The notes below the pieces were generated by a model that saw nothing but the letters and a program-made list of their open reading frames with translations, searched no databases and was not told the origin of the DNA. 64,000 nt of DNA, from positions 744,001 through 808,000 of the forward strand of contig NZ_LGRV01000003.1 in NCBI RefSeq assembly GCF_001278945.1, written 5' to 3'. This stretch comes from Lysinibacillus contaminans. Its GTDB lineage: Bacteria > Bacillota > Bacilli > Bacillales_A > Planococcaceae. Each line of letters starts with the position of its first letter. The stretch's first letter is position 1. Positions 9,878-18,924 of this stretch are shown piece after piece. The position numbers were made by a program, and so were the translations under genes.

Positions 9878-10531
9878 TTGTTTGAAAGAACTGTTTCTTT
9901 GAGTTTGTATGTAGCGTATGTATTGGTAGGGCTTGCAATCGCAATGCCAGTAGGTGCAATTACCGTAGAAATGACGAAGCAAGGGCTAAAGAATGGGTTT
10001 ATGCATGGATGGGCGGTTGGGCTAGGTGGCATGACCATTGATTTGCTGTTAATTTGTGCTTTGTACATGGGGCTTGCCTCTATATTAGCAATGCCGATTG
10101 TTCAAATCCCAATGTGGCTTATTGGGGCAGGTTTTTTACTGTTTTTAGGGTTTGATTCCATTAAAAATGCCGATCAAGGAATTACATTATCGGGGGAAAA
10201 GGTGACAAAATCCTTTTTTAGTTCTTATCGTAATGGTTTACTTGTAGCAGTATCACCGGGGAATCTCGTTTTTTGGGTGAATGTTTTTGGAGTTGTACTC
10301 GCAAATTCGTATGATCAAGGAGAACCGAAAAATTTCCTCATTGTCGCAGCCGGTGTGTTAAGTGGTATTTTACTTCATGATGTAGGCTTAATGGCCATTA
10401 TTTCGTTGACACGAAAGGCGATGAATCGTACCGCCATTAAATGGCTAACGATTGCTGCAGGAGTACTATTGCTGGGCTTTGCTTGTTATTTCATGTATGA
10501 ATTTGTCACAGCTATTCGAGTCTATATATAA
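9878..10531 (+). CDS. LysE/RhtB-family amino acid exporter
   Basis: The 217 residues form about six membrane segments. The family hallmark is near the N terminus: PVGAITVEMTKQGLKNGF followed by GLGGMTIDLL. A mid-protein SPGNLVFW segment is also typical. LysE-type proteins export amino acids or related solutes. The specific substrate is unknown. The start is uncertain: the frame opens at a TTG with no strong ribosome site in front of it. Confidence 0.85.
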   Translation: MFERTVSLSLYVAYVLVGLAIAMPVGAITVEMTKQGLKNGFMHGWAVGLGGMTIDLLLICALYMGLASILAMPIVQIPMWLIGAGFLLFLGFDSIKNADQGITLSGEKVTKSFFSSYRNGLLVAVSPGNLVFWVNVFGVVLANSYDQGEPKNFLIVAAGVLSGILLHDVGLMAIISLTRKAMNRTAIKWLTIAAGVLLLGFACYFMYEFVTAIRVYI

Positions 10532-10562
10532 AAAAGTGCGACGCTTTTGTCGCACTTTTTTA
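10531..10562. terminator. Bidirectional terminator
   Basis: AAAAAGTGCGAC and GTCGCACTTTTT form a tight stem with A and T tracts on both sides. It sits between the converging LysE-type gene and the ATP-grasp-like gene. Confidence 0.88.
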
Positions 10563-10566
10563 ACAT

Positions 10567-11613
10567 TTAAGCTGAAATCATTCCAATGTCACCAATACAA
10601 GATAAAATTTCTTCAGCTACCTGATGTGCAAGTGTTAGCTCAGACGTGAAGCCCACACATGAACAGTTCATTTCTCCTAAAATATAGCAGTCATTGCCTG
10701 CGTCGTCTGTATCCAACATGAAGTCCGCTGTCCAAATGAGTGGTAGGTTATAGTTGCCAAGTAAGTTTGTCACCTGAGGCAGCTGAGTTAAGAAGTTTTG
10801 TACAAGATCTTCCCATTTTTCTGGTGAATCATAGCGATATTGTGCACCTGAGAAAAGTGTAGCACTAAAGGCATCCTCAGAATCAGCAGGCTTTTTATGT
10901 ACAACATGAACTGGTTTATCATGTAGCATAAATAAGCGGATTTCGCCTTCTGTAATACGAGGTAGGAAGCGCATATCGATTAACATACCGTTTTGTCCCG
11001 TAATATACTGTTCACAAAATGACATGAATTCGCCAAGCTTCCAGTATTCTACATGATTGTCTTTCGCTTCGGTACATTTAATTGCTGCATCAAGTGGCAC
11101 TTCTGTAACACCTTCAGCAAGTGGCTCTACTAATTTTACGCGCCAAATACCTTCGCCTGTTGAACCACGATTTTGCTTTAATACGCGTTCAGTGATAGCA
11201 AGTGCTGATGGGAACTGTGCTTTAAATGCTTCGATTGTGTAATAGGCAAACGTGTCGTCTGGCACGAGGTTTGTCGACACTAATTTCGAGAGAACGTCTT
11301 TAGAACCATAACCAATCATCGCATCAGGATGTGGCATGCCGATTACGCCAACTGCGCATAAGTCACGTAGCATATCGAAATACTCCGCTTCATGCTGAAG
11401 ATTACCTGGGTTAATGCGTGAAATATAAGCGATACCATTCTCTTTAACATAATTGAAAATTTCATCTTTTTTTGTAACATCAAAGAATATCACTTCAGCA
11501 TCCTGACCACGTTCTTTTAAAGCATCAACCATTGGCATTGTATCTTTACGATAGCCGTCTGCTCCTTTATCACTGCCGCCTTGCACTTCAAAAAATATCA
11601 CTTTTCTCTCCAT
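10567..11613 (-). CDS. Cj0069-family ATP-grasp-like protein
   Basis: This 348-residue cytoplasmic protein matches the pattern of the family named after Campylobacter Cj0069: N-terminal FFEVQGGSDKGADGYRKDT, central KQNRGSTGEGIWRV, and C-terminal ILGEMNCSCVGFTSEL. The middle and end resemble an ATP-grasp fold (KQNRGSTGEG like the small lid, GEMNCS like the Mg-binding strand). This suggests a carboxylate-amine ligase-type reaction, but no substrate is established. It is transcribed alone. Confidence 0.75.
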   Translation of the reverse strand: MERKVIFFEVQGGSDKGADGYRKDTMPMVDALKERGQDAEVIFFDVTKKDEIFNYVKENGIAYISRINPGNLQHEAEYFDMLRDLCAVGVIGMPHPDAMIGYGSKDVLSKLVSTNLVPDDTFAYYTIEAFKAQFPSALAITERVLKQNRGSTGEGIWRVKLVEPLAEGVTEVPLDAAIKCTEAKDNHVEYWKLGEFMSFCEQYITGQNGMLIDMRFLPRITEGEIRLFMLHDKPVHVVHKKPADSEDAFSATLFSGAQYRYDSPEKWEDLVQNFLTQLPQVTNLLGNYNLPLIWTADFMLDTDDAGNDCYILGEMNCSCVGFTSELTLAHQVAEEILSCIGDIGMISA

Positions 11614-11808
11614 CTAAATTCTCCCTTAGTAATTAAATATTATTTTCAGTATAAGGTACAAGGTAGAGAATTTGCTACATGAAATATGTAATTTTTGTGT
11701 ATAATTTCACAGATTTAAAAAGTTAATATAGGCATTAATATCCTTTTGTTTTTTGAAATTTCTGATTTAAAAGCGCTGCAAGAGTATTTTTGACACTTTA
11801 TTGCGTTT

Positions 11809-12723
11809 TTAGGTGTTTTTTTGAAAGGTAGTAAGATATAAAATCATACATAATATTAAAAGTGTTCCTAGTAACTGGTAAAATCCGAAGTCGATATGTA
11901 GCCACACGACACTTGTCACGACCGCTGCAAGTGGTTCTAAGCTACCAAGTAAACTCGTTTCCTTTGGTGATAGATAGTGTAAACTTTCGATGTAAAACCA
12001 AAAGGCAAACATCGTGCCAAAAATCACGATAAAAGTGAAGTAGCCAATTGTCTCAAATGTCCAAGACGATAGATTAATCTGCCACGGTTGATGGAAAATA
12101 CTCATGGTAGCGCCCCCGATGAGCATTGCCCAACCAACGACAAGGAGCGAGTGGAACTGCTGCAGGAGAGGTACAGCATACAATGTGTAAAATGCAACTG
12201 AGAGCCCCGATAAAACACCCCATAAAATAGCCATCGTAGGAACAGAAAAAGTGGAAAGCGAGCCGTTTGTCAGCAACAGAAATGTTCCAATCAGTGTTAA
12301 TGTTACAGCAATTCCATCGTGCTTAGTTAGCGAACTTTGCCGAGTTAGTAAATAGTACGCCATAATGAAAAGTGGTGCTAAATATTGTAGCATTGTCGCT
12401 ACAGCTGCGTTACCAAGCGAAATAGAAGCCATGTATGTATACTGCACGGCAAGCATGCCGACTAAGCTAAACAGAATCTGTCTAAACGCATTTTTTTTCG
12501 TTCGCCAAATGACAAAAATAGAGTCTTTTCTATGCGTGAATTTGTAGATAAAAATGAGTAAAATACCTGCAAGTAACAGTCTACTTGAAACAAGCCAGCC
12601 TACCTCAATATTTTCTTGCTGAAATAGACGTTGTGCTACCGTACCACCAATACCCCAAAAGCTTGCGCCTAAAATAACGAGGATAAAACCAATTGTTTTA
12701 TTTTTCTGTACTAGTTGATTCAT
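11809..12723 (-). CDS. EamA/DMT-family transporter
   Basis: The 304 residues have about ten hydrophobic helices in two EamA repeats (about 12-145 and 160-298). Typical marks are FWGIGGTVAQRL in helix 1 and SLLGSLEPLAAVVTSVVWL in the second repeat. These are drug/metabolite-type exporters or amino acid permeases. The gene starts divergently from an AraC-type regulator gene about 100 bases away, which suggests that this regulator controls it. Confidence 0.88.
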   Translation of the reverse strand: MNQLVQKNKTIGFILVILGASFWGIGGTVAQRLFQQENIEVGWLVSSRLLLAGILLIFIYKFTHRKDSIFVIWRTKKNAFRQILFSLVGMLAVQYTYMASISLGNAAVATMLQYLAPLFIMAYYLLTRQSSLTKHDGIAVTLTLIGTFLLLTNGSLSTFSVPTMAILWGVLSGLSVAFYTLYAVPLLQQFHSLLVVGWAMLIGGATMSIFHQPWQINLSSWTFETIGYFTFIVIFGTMFAFWFYIESLHYLSPKETSLLGSLEPLAAVVTSVVWLHIDFGFYQLLGTLLILCMILYLTTFQKNT

Positions 12724-12823
12724 GCTGTAACATCTCCTAAACTATCAATATATACTGATTATAGTAAGTACTAACAGGAAAAAATATCGTGTTTAGCTTT
12801 AAAAATATCAATATATTGAGGTG

Positions 12824-13708
12824 ATGAAATTGGCGTTAACTTATATAAAATTAGCGAAGGACTTGCAGGAATTAACCTCACATGGTTCAAAATCATTTCC
12901 TGTGGCACTATATGAAACAGTTTTACGGTTAGACAGGACAGATTTTTTACCATTACATTGGCACAAGGAAATTCAATTTGTCTACGTAAAAACAGGTCGC
13001 ATATTATACCGAGTAGGGCATGAGTCTTTTGTGTTGGAAGCGGGCGAAGGGTTATTTGTGAATGCGGGCCGTTTTCATGAGGGTAAGCCTTTTGAGGTGG
13101 ATGAGGCCATATTTTATTGTATAAATGTGGATCCATCTATGCTTGCTGGACATGAAGAAAGTATCATTGCTACTCAATTTGTATTACCGTATGTGATTGA
13201 GGGGAGACGTTCTTTTGTGAAATTGTCTGATGATGTGGCGTGTGAAATAGAGGCTGTAGCGAAATTATTAAAGGAACGAAAGCAGTTTTACGAGCTGAAG
13301 GTATGGCGTGGGCTATTACATATATGGGAGTCCTTGTTGGAGCAATCTGCATTGATGGAAGAACAATTAAGCATTTCAAACATTGTGCAGCATGAGAGAG
13401 TGAAGCAGATGATTGATTATTTACATACACACTTTATGGAAAAAGTGTTACTAGATGAACTGGCAGCACATGTATTTTTAAGTCGTGCAGAGTGTAGCCG
13501 TTTTTTTAAGAAAATGGTTGGCATGACAGTATTTGAGTATTTACTTCATTATCGACTACAGAAAAGCATGGAATTATTACGGAACAAGGAACTTTCCATT
13601 ACAGAAATTGCTGTTGAAACTGGATTTAGTACAGTAAGTTTTTATATTGAAAAATTTAAAGGTTATACGGGATACACACCTTATGCATATCGGAAAGCAT
13701 TTTTGTAG
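12824..13708 (+). CDS. AraC-family transcriptional regulator
   Basis: The protein has about 294 residues. An N-terminal cupin-like ligand-binding part carries the LPLHWHKEIQFVYVKTGR segment. A C-terminal double helix-turn-helix (about 195-294) ends in the AraC signature ITEIAVETGFSTVSFYIEKFKGYTGYTPYAYRK (quoted over its positions, about 262-292). It is divergent from the DMT transporter and is probably its regulator. Start choice is uncertain: GTG 12821, ATG 12824 and TTG 12830 are all in frame, and TTGAGG is best spaced for the last. Confidence 0.9.
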   Translation: MKLALTYIKLAKDLQELTSHGSKSFPVALYETVLRLDRTDFLPLHWHKEIQFVYVKTGRILYRVGHESFVLEAGEGLFVNAGRFHEGKPFEVDEAIFYCINVDPSMLAGHEESIIATQFVLPYVIEGRRSFVKLSDDVACEIEAVAKLLKERKQFYELKVWRGLLHIWESLLEQSALMEEQLSISNIVQHERVKQMIDYLHTHFMEKVLLDELAAHVFLSRAECSRFFKKMVGMTVFEYLLHYRLQKSMELLRNKELSITEIAVETGFSTVSFYIEKFKGYTGYTPYAYRKAFL

Positions 13709-13742
13709 AATGCGAGGATACACAGGCGAATTTAAAATAGGT

Positions 13743-13774
13743 AAAACGGATGCAAATCGTATGCATCCGTTTTA
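13743..13774 (+). terminator. Rho-independent terminator
   Basis: AAAACGGATGCA and TGCATCCGTTTT form a perfect 12-bp stem with a seven-base loop after the AraC-type gene. Confidence 0.85.
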
Positions 13775-13783
13775 TTACAGTCA

Positions 13784-13852
13784 TTGACAATTGTGGATGA
13801 GATGGTAAAGTGTAATTAATAGTAAAGTTACCTTTACTATTAATTACACTTT
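13784..13852 (+). promoter_or_regulatory. Promoter and 46-bp perfect palindrome in front of the MarR gene
   Basis: A TTGACA box (13784-13789) is followed after 16 bases by TAAAGT (13806-13811). From 13807 to 13852 there is a perfect inverted repeat with 21-bp arms (AAAGTGTAATTAATAGTAAAG and its complement) around a TTAC loop. It overlaps the -10 region and the transcript start, the expected place for an autorepressor site. MarR proteins bind palindromes as dimers. A palindrome this long could hold two dimers. Confidence 0.75.
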
Positions 13853-13868
13853 AAGGATTTGAGGATAA

Positions 13869-14333
13869 ATGACACAACAACAAGAAAAAACATATCAGCT
13901 AGTTCAGGATATTAATGATGCGATTTATTCGATGGATAGCCATTTTATAAAAGTACACCAACATTTAGTGACAGATGATCTATCAGCAAAGCAAATGATC
14001 CTTATTGATTTTATTAAAAAAAATTCGAATGTGACGATTGGTCAAATTGCACAATTCCTGAATATCACATCAAGTGCTGTTGGTCAGCTTGTTAGTAAGC
14101 TAGAGGAGCAGAACTACCTCTCAAGACAAATTAACTCAGAAAACCGCCGTGAAATCTTTGTGCAATTAGATGTAGCAGGCGTCAAGTATTTCGAAAAAGA
14201 GGAAGAAATAAAACGGTATATCGTTTCGAAATATTATTCAAAGTTGGAAATGAGTGAATTAGAGCAATTGAAATACATAATTGAGAAGTTAAATGGAATT
14301 GTGTTGAAAGAGAGGGCAATAAATGAAGAGTAA
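13869..14333 (+). CDS. MarR-family transcriptional regulator
   Basis: The 154 residues form one winged-helix MarR domain. The recognition region is TIGQIAQFLNITSSAVGQLV at about 57-77, followed by the wing LEEQNYLSRQINSENRREIFVQL. Long N- and C-terminal helices would form the dimer. TTGAGG lies before the ATG. A 46-bp perfect palindrome covers its promoter, so it very probably represses itself. The membrane protein gene 135 bases downstream may belong to the same unit. Confidence 0.9.
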   Translation: MTQQQEKTYQLVQDINDAIYSMDSHFIKVHQHLVTDDLSAKQMILIDFIKKNSNVTIGQIAQFLNITSSAVGQLVSKLEEQNYLSRQINSENRREIFVQLDVAGVKYFEKEEEIKRYIVSKYYSKLEMSELEQLKYIIEKLNGIVLKERAINEE

Positions 14334-14468
14334 GAAAGACTTTCTAGAGGACTTGTTGTTGAGATGTGAATGTTACCGTTCAATTTGAGATGCCTAAGAA
14401 AACTATTAACACAGCTGATTCCATTTTGACGTGTAGGAAACAATAAGTGTAGTGGGGGAGAGATACGA

Positions 14469-15506
14469 ATGGTTGCATTAAAGAAGAAGCAGAACGTATG
14501 GTTAGCATTTTTACTATTAGTATTAGTAAGTAATTACACGCTGTACAATACTGGTTTTGGTCTATCCATTATCAAGGGTGAATCACAGGGTGTTGTTGTA
14601 GGGTCATTGATTGATTTTGTCGTTGTAATGCCCGTATTATTTATGCTATATAAACGGAAATTTTCTGTTAAACAAGCAATTCTATTAGCTGCTACAGGCT
14701 GTATTGCTGCGCGTTTTATAATCCCGATGGAGTACTTAAAACCTTTTGTTGCTGTTACATGGGTTGGTTTTGCGATTGAAGGCGCGCTACTCCTTTTGGA
14801 AGTACTACTCGTGGTGACACTTGTTCGCTACATGCCCAAGATTATAGCAGATGTTAGGGCGAGTACATTGCCAGATATGTTTTCATTTGCAGAATCTGTT
14901 GAACAACATGCACCAAAGCATCCAATTATTCAAATAATCTGTGCGGAGTTTTTAATGTTTTATTATGCTTTAGCTAGCTGGAAGAGAAAAGTAAAACCTG
15001 GTCTTACCTTGCATCAAAATTCTAGTTATATCGCTTTTCAAATTATGATTATTCATGCCATCGTCATTGAGACAATGGGTATCCATTGGTGGCTTCATGA
15101 AAAATCAATGGTACTTTCAATTATTTTACTGATATTCAATATATATTCGGTTGTGTTTTTTTTAGCAGATATGCAGGCGATACGCTTAAATCCTGTTTAT
15201 GTAACGCAAGATAAGCTATATTTGTCAATGGGTTTAATGAAGCGAACAGAAATTTGTTTTGCGGATATCGAAGAAATAATTGAAGACAAAGAGATAGTAG
15301 AGGGTAAATTATCAAAAGATACGATTGATTTTGTGGCTCGTGATTTTGACAAGGTGCACCCTCAGTTTATATTAAATATGAAGGAACCTATTGATGTGAC
15401 TTTTATGTTTGGCATAAAAAAACAATATAAAAAAGTAGCGATCAAAGCCGATCAAGTGCAGGAATTTAGAAATACACTTGTGCAGGGAATGGTGAATAAT
15501 GGATAA
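14469..15506 (+). CDS. Polytopic membrane protein of unknown function
   Basis: The protein has 345 residues with about six to seven membrane helices in the first 240 residues. A cytoplasmic tail (about 245-345) looks like a PH-type beta domain: LYLSMGLMKRTEICFADIEEI, then DVTFMFGIKKQYKKVAIKADQ. I do not recognise a characterised family. Similar Bacillales proteins have been given unreliable names. It follows the MarR gene and has a good site, GGGGGAG, before the ATG. The link to the MarR regulator suggests that its level responds to a signal, but the cargo or role is unknown. Confidence 0.7.
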   Translation: MVALKKKQNVWLAFLLLVLVSNYTLYNTGFGLSIIKGESQGVVVGSLIDFVVVMPVLFMLYKRKFSVKQAILLAATGCIAARFIIPMEYLKPFVAVTWVGFAIEGALLLLEVLLVVTLVRYMPKIIADVRASTLPDMFSFAESVEQHAPKHPIIQIICAEFLMFYYALASWKRKVKPGLTLHQNSSYIAFQIMIIHAIVIETMGIHWWLHEKSMVLSIILLIFNIYSVVFFLADMQAIRLNPVYVTQDKLYLSMGLMKRTEICFADIEEIIEDKEIVEGKLSKDTIDFVARDFDKVHPQFILNMKEPIDVTFMFGIKKQYKKVAIKADQVQEFRNTLVQGMVNNG

Positions 15507-15509
15507 GGG

Positions 15510-15555
15510 AAAGGTGGGTGCCAGCTTAGATGCAGGCATTCACCTTTTCATTTTG
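15510..15555 (+). terminator. Rho-independent terminator
   Basis: AAAGGTGGGTGCC pairs imperfectly with GGCATTCACCTTTT and ends in a T-rich tract after the MarR-linked membrane protein gene. Confidence 0.7.
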
Positions 15556-15680
15556 AATTAAAAGCGTATTCGTAGTAAGTAGTGAGATCAGGTGTGTTGA
15601 TTAGGGGAATAATGGGTTGTTCATTACTAGGAATTGCTTATTTTTTATTTTCAATACTAGCATTTGTACCTGCTTTTTTG

Positions 15681-15755
15681 TTGATTATAGCGGAGGGTGC
15701 TCGAGTGCTTGCCTGCGGAAAGCGAGCATCCCACCGCGGAAATCAACCTACTACT
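15681..15755. repeat. Intergenic stem-loop repeat, possible core of the dispersed repeat family
   Basis: Outer arms TTGATT and AATCAA and inner arms GGGTGCTCG and CGAGCATCCC make a long imperfect stem around a GC-rich loop. On the minus strand it reads GGTTGATTTCCGCGG and then GCTTTCCGC, like the repeats at 20.0, 27.1 and 30.2 kb. The GC content is clearly above its surroundings. The short open frames that cross it (for example 15582-15776) have no ribosome site and are judged not real. Confidence 0.55.
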
Positions 15756-15950
15756 TTAATAGAAATAATATGGTAGTTTATTTTTGTTCCATTAAAGCAC
15801 CCGATTGTTGAGGCTCGTTATGTTGTCTTATTGAAGAAAAGCCGCCGTTTGACAATTACTACTCTTGTGATACTATATTGTATGCTATTAAAATGAGTAC
15901 CTATAGGTATATTAGTAACCAGATATCACTACTGAAGGAGTTGATATGAT

Positions 15951-16385
15951 ATGATATGGATTTTGGTAGTGTTTGGAATTCTTATTAAAGTGTTAATGAG
16001 TCCTCCAAGTGCAGTTGTGGCATGGCTTTTAAGTAAATTTGAACTTCATCAAAAACTGGATTCAAAAGATGTTACTGTAACATTTAACGGAAAGAATTTA
16101 GAAGAGGAAGAAAAAAATAAATATACTGAATACTTTAATGAAGCCAACTTTTTAAAAAAACATTATATATTTCCAGGCAATGAAAAATTATTTTTACATC
16201 CAGAGACTAATGTTAAACCATTTGTCATCAACGTAAAAAGTGGCAAAAAAGATGTTAATTTCTTTGTTTATAGTTCCGATAATCACGTGGATGTAGTCAA
16301 GCAGTACAAGGAGAAAGTTGTTTCTTATAGCCTTAGTTCGGATTATCTACAAAAATTTACTCTGTCAACTAAGGGATTGAATTAG
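15951..16385 (+). CDS. yfmQ: YfmQ-family protein
   Basis: The 144 residues have one N-terminal hydrophobic helix (residues 1-16) followed by the pattern of B. subtilis YfmQ: AWLLSKFELHQ, VTVTFNGKNLEEEEK, FNEANFLKKHYIFPGNEKLFLHP, and FVYSSDNHVDVVKQYK. Its function is not known. Topology suggests a membrane-anchored small soluble domain. It is a single-gene unit with a weak AGGAG site before the ATG and a terminator about 80 bases downstream. Confidence 0.82.
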   Translation: MIWILVVFGILIKVLMSPPSAVVAWLLSKFELHQKLDSKDVTVTFNGKNLEEEEKNKYTEYFNEANFLKKHYIFPGNEKLFLHPETNVKPFVINVKSGKKDVNFFVYSSDNHVDVVKQYKEKVVSYSLSSDYLQKFTLSTKGLN

Positions 16386-16464
16386 CATAAATGTAATATA
16401 AAAGCCTCAATATACAATGATACTGCCACTGTATATGAGACGAAGGTCAAAAAATCATTTATCC

Positions 16465-16505
16465 AACCAGTTGTCGGTATTGTAACGGCAACTGGTTGTT
16501 TAGTT
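16465..16505 (+). terminator. Rho-independent terminator
   Basis: AACCAGTTGTCG and CGGCAACTGGTT form a stem with a short loop, followed by GTTTAGTTT, downstream of the yfmQ-type gene. Between here and 16754 I see no gene, only AT-rich sequence with a short GC-rich patch (GGGGGCAGTCCCGCC). Confidence 0.65.
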
Positions 16506-16754
16506 TCGATTGAATTCGGATATAGTTATAATATTTTTTAAAGTCTTTGCCAGTTTGTTCTACGATTGCCGTTGTAGTATATCTTAAATCGAAGATGCTT
16601 TTTTTATTTGTCTATACTGTCGGGGGCAGTCCCGCCGTCCTTTTTAAATTTTTTTGGACTTTTTTATTATATTCAACTCTCTTTTCTCTTTACTGAAAAA
16701 AATCTTACCAATGTAAATAAAAGAAAACATAGCAAGTTACATATCCACTACATT

Positions 16755-17876
16755 TTACGAATAGCCAGTTAAATAAACAACAACCATTACAAAGACTATT
16801 AGAATAGGGAAATCAACGAAGCCTTTTAGTAGACGTGTACGTGCTCGTTGCATTTGCTCTTCGGATACTTGAAAAATCGTCCATACTTTATGTTCAAATG
16901 TTTGCTGGAGTATAGACTTCATGTAGGTGCGTAGGCCGAAGAAAAGTAAAATTAAAAGTACAAATTTTACCCAAACTGGTACTACTATAATGAACCCAAT
17001 GCCCGTAAATAATAGACGAAGATAGCCCCATTTATACTGCGATTGACGAAGCATCGTTTTACATAGTAATTCCTCGATAAAATAATCTGAGTGACTAAAC
17101 ATACGCTTGGAATTTGTCCATAAAAATCGAGGTTTCTTCATTTTTGGTGCCAGCATGCTGCGAAGTTCTGGTGCTGTATTGAAAATGGTACTTTGCCATT
17201 TGTAAAATTCGACTTGATCGAGTTCAACTAATTGGTCGAAATGCTTCATGCTTTGCACAAAATGTCGTTCATAATACATGTAATTGACAATGCAAAGTAC
17301 CATGCATATGAGGGCAATCACTACGGGTGATACGTATAAAAATAACGCGATACCAGCCACCCAGACAACAAATGAAATACAGAATTGCTGCCACTTTATT
17401 TGTATTCGTAAGTGGACCAAGTTTTTGCAAAAGCTTGCAGTGAAAAATAGCAGTAGATAAATCAGTAAATCTAGTGTTGTCAGGTGATGGACTTTTATGA
17501 AGATTGGTACTAGTAATGCGAGAAAAAAGACAATTCGGCACAAATGTTTTGTCAATGTCCAAGTGAATCCGGCTCGTTTTAACTGGGTCATCTGCCTACT
17601 GTCCTGTATTAAAAACAAGCGATCTGCACGCTGTAAATATGTCCGAATCGTTGGCATACTTGTGATGAAAAATAATAGCACCATCCAAATAACGAGTGGA
17701 ACTTGTGCCACCCAAAGTGTTTCTACATCCGTGACAAAATCTTTATATAGAAAAAAGCCAATAATAGCTCCAGGTAAGATCATATAGAGTGCAATTGTCC
17801 AGTCAACAATGCTTGCGAGAAGCTTGACGTTATTCTGTCTCTCTAATTTTCTTCTTGTTTGAAATAAATTAACCAT
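16755..17876 (-). CDS. EcsB-type ABC transporter permease
   Basis: The protein has about 373 residues with roughly eight to nine hydrophobic helices: two near 25-75, a group at 105-200, two at 290-320 and one at the C terminus. The layout and the adjacent EcsA-like ATPase match the EcsAB exporters of Bacillales, which affect secretion, competence and regulated proteolysis. The start chosen (ATG at 17876, MVNLFQTRRKL) overlaps the ATPase stop by eight bases and has GAGG nine bases upstream. Substrate unknown. Confidence 0.82.
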   Translation of the reverse strand: MVNLFQTRRKLERQNNVKLLASIVDWTIALYMILPGAIIGFFLYKDFVTDVETLWVAQVPLVIWMVLLFFITSMPTIRTYLQRADRLFLIQDSRQMTQLKRAGFTWTLTKHLCRIVFFLALLVPIFIKVHHLTTLDLLIYLLLFFTASFCKNLVHLRIQIKWQQFCISFVVWVAGIALFLYVSPVVIALICMVLCIVNYMYYERHFVQSMKHFDQLVELDQVEFYKWQSTIFNTAPELRSMLAPKMKKPRFLWTNSKRMFSHSDYFIEELLCKTMLRQSQYKWGYLRLLFTGIGFIIVVPVWVKFVLLILLFFGLRTYMKSILQQTFEHKVWTIFQVSEEQMQRARTRLLKGFVDFPILIVFVMVVVYLTGYS

Positions 17877-18567
17877 GGGCATTGCCCTCAAGTAACGCAT
17901 CAAAAACATCCAGAAGTGATCCCTTCTCCAGTGCTACTGTTACTCGCAGTGTTTCTAGCGTTCCTTTCTGTAAAATATACCCATTGTCAATCAGCACGAA
18001 GCGGTCACAAATTTTTTCTGCGGTATCCAGAGCATGGGTACTCATTAAAATTGCCGCGCCTTCATTCTTTAAGTCCTCTAAAATATGTAGTAACTTACGC
18101 ATGGCCTGTGGATCTAGTCCCATAAACGGCTCATCCAAAATATATGTTGAACGGTTTTCAAGGAACGCTAAAATGAGCATCACCTTTTGTTGCATACCCT
18201 TCGAAAAAGAGGTTGGAAATTCATGCAACTTGTCTGCTAAATGAAATATCTCTAGTAACTCATGCGCACGTACCGTCAAATTTTGCTCTTTCCCAACTGT
18301 GCGCATATAAAAATCAATATGTTCCCATAAAGTAAAATACTCATATATTATTGGTCGCTCCGGCACATAACCGTATACATCAATCGAGACTTGCCCCTTC
18401 ATAAAGGGGAGGACCCCCATAATTGCCTGAAGTGTTGTACTTTTGCCAGCTCCGTTCGAACCAATTAACCCAACAAGCTCACCACTTTGTACATTAAATT
18501 CAATATTAGAAATAACTGCTTCCTGTTCTTGGTACCCGCCTCTATGTATAGCAACTTCAATGCTCAT
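17869..18567 (-). CDS. EcsA-type ABC transporter ATP-binding protein
   Basis: This is a 232-residue ABC ATPase. Walker A is GSNGAGKST (about 36-44), the signature loop is FSKGMQQKV (an EcsA-like variant of LSGGQ), and Walker B is STYILDEPFMGLD. The H-loop follows in STHALDTAEK. It pairs with the permease encoded downstream with which it overlaps. Together they should form a membrane exporter. A second such pair elsewhere on the chromosome would not be surprising, so I do not assign the name ecsA outright. Confidence 0.9.
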   Translation of the reverse strand: MSIEVAIHRGGYQEQEAVISNIEFNVQSGELVGLIGSNGAGKSTTLQAIMGVLPFMKGQVSIDVYGYVPERPIIYEYFTLWEHIDFYMRTVGKEQNLTVRAHELLEIFHLADKLHEFPTSFSKGMQQKVMLILAFLENRSTYILDEPFMGLDPQAMRKLLHILEDLKNEGAAILMSTHALDTAEKICDRFVLIDNGYILQKGTLETLRVTVALEKGSLLDVFDALLEGNAHG

Positions 18568-18924
18568 ATAGTTCGACTCCTTTTCTACATATGCTTACGG
18601 AAAATATGTAGAAAGAGTTTCGTTTAATAATGAATTATCTGAAAAAAATTTTTTTAAATATCCATACCAGAAATCCATGTTCTGGTGGTATATACGAAAT
18701 TAGTATGATGAAATAAGGATTTTGTAGGTTGTTTCTTAAAAGAAAACCTCGTACTTTACCATTAAGAAAAATAGTGAATTGATAAAATCTTTTATGTTTA
18801 TCCTCATGGATTGTAAATTTATTTACTATATTTTAAATTAATTTAAAATTTTGAAAAATTTAACCTGAATTTAACCTTACGTTTGTATATTTAGGTAAGA
18901 CCAAATACAGAAGGAGTGTTTATT
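18568..18924. other. AT-rich intergenic region between divergent genes
   Basis: This holds the promoters of the EcsAB-like operon and the HD-GYP gene. I see an imperfect inverted repeat (ATACCAGAA/TTCTGGTGGTAT, 18663-18690) and long AT-rich stretches, but no coding frame. Confidence 0.4.

Noticed and set aside
15582..15811. Two overlapping short plus-strand frames near 15.6-15.8 kb
   Set aside because: They run through a GC-rich repeat, lack ribosome sites and resemble no protein.
1859..18885. TTTAACCTTACGTT found upstream of both the M20 peptidase gene (about 1861) and the HD-GYP gene (about 18869)
   Set aside because: A 14-base match in 64 kb of AT-rich DNA is within chance expectation and the two genes have no obvious link. 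A genome-wide search would be needed to revive it.
18916..18924. GTG at 18916 as start of the HD-GYP gene
   Set aside because: It overlaps the AAGGAG ribosome site. The TTG at 18925 has correct spacing.
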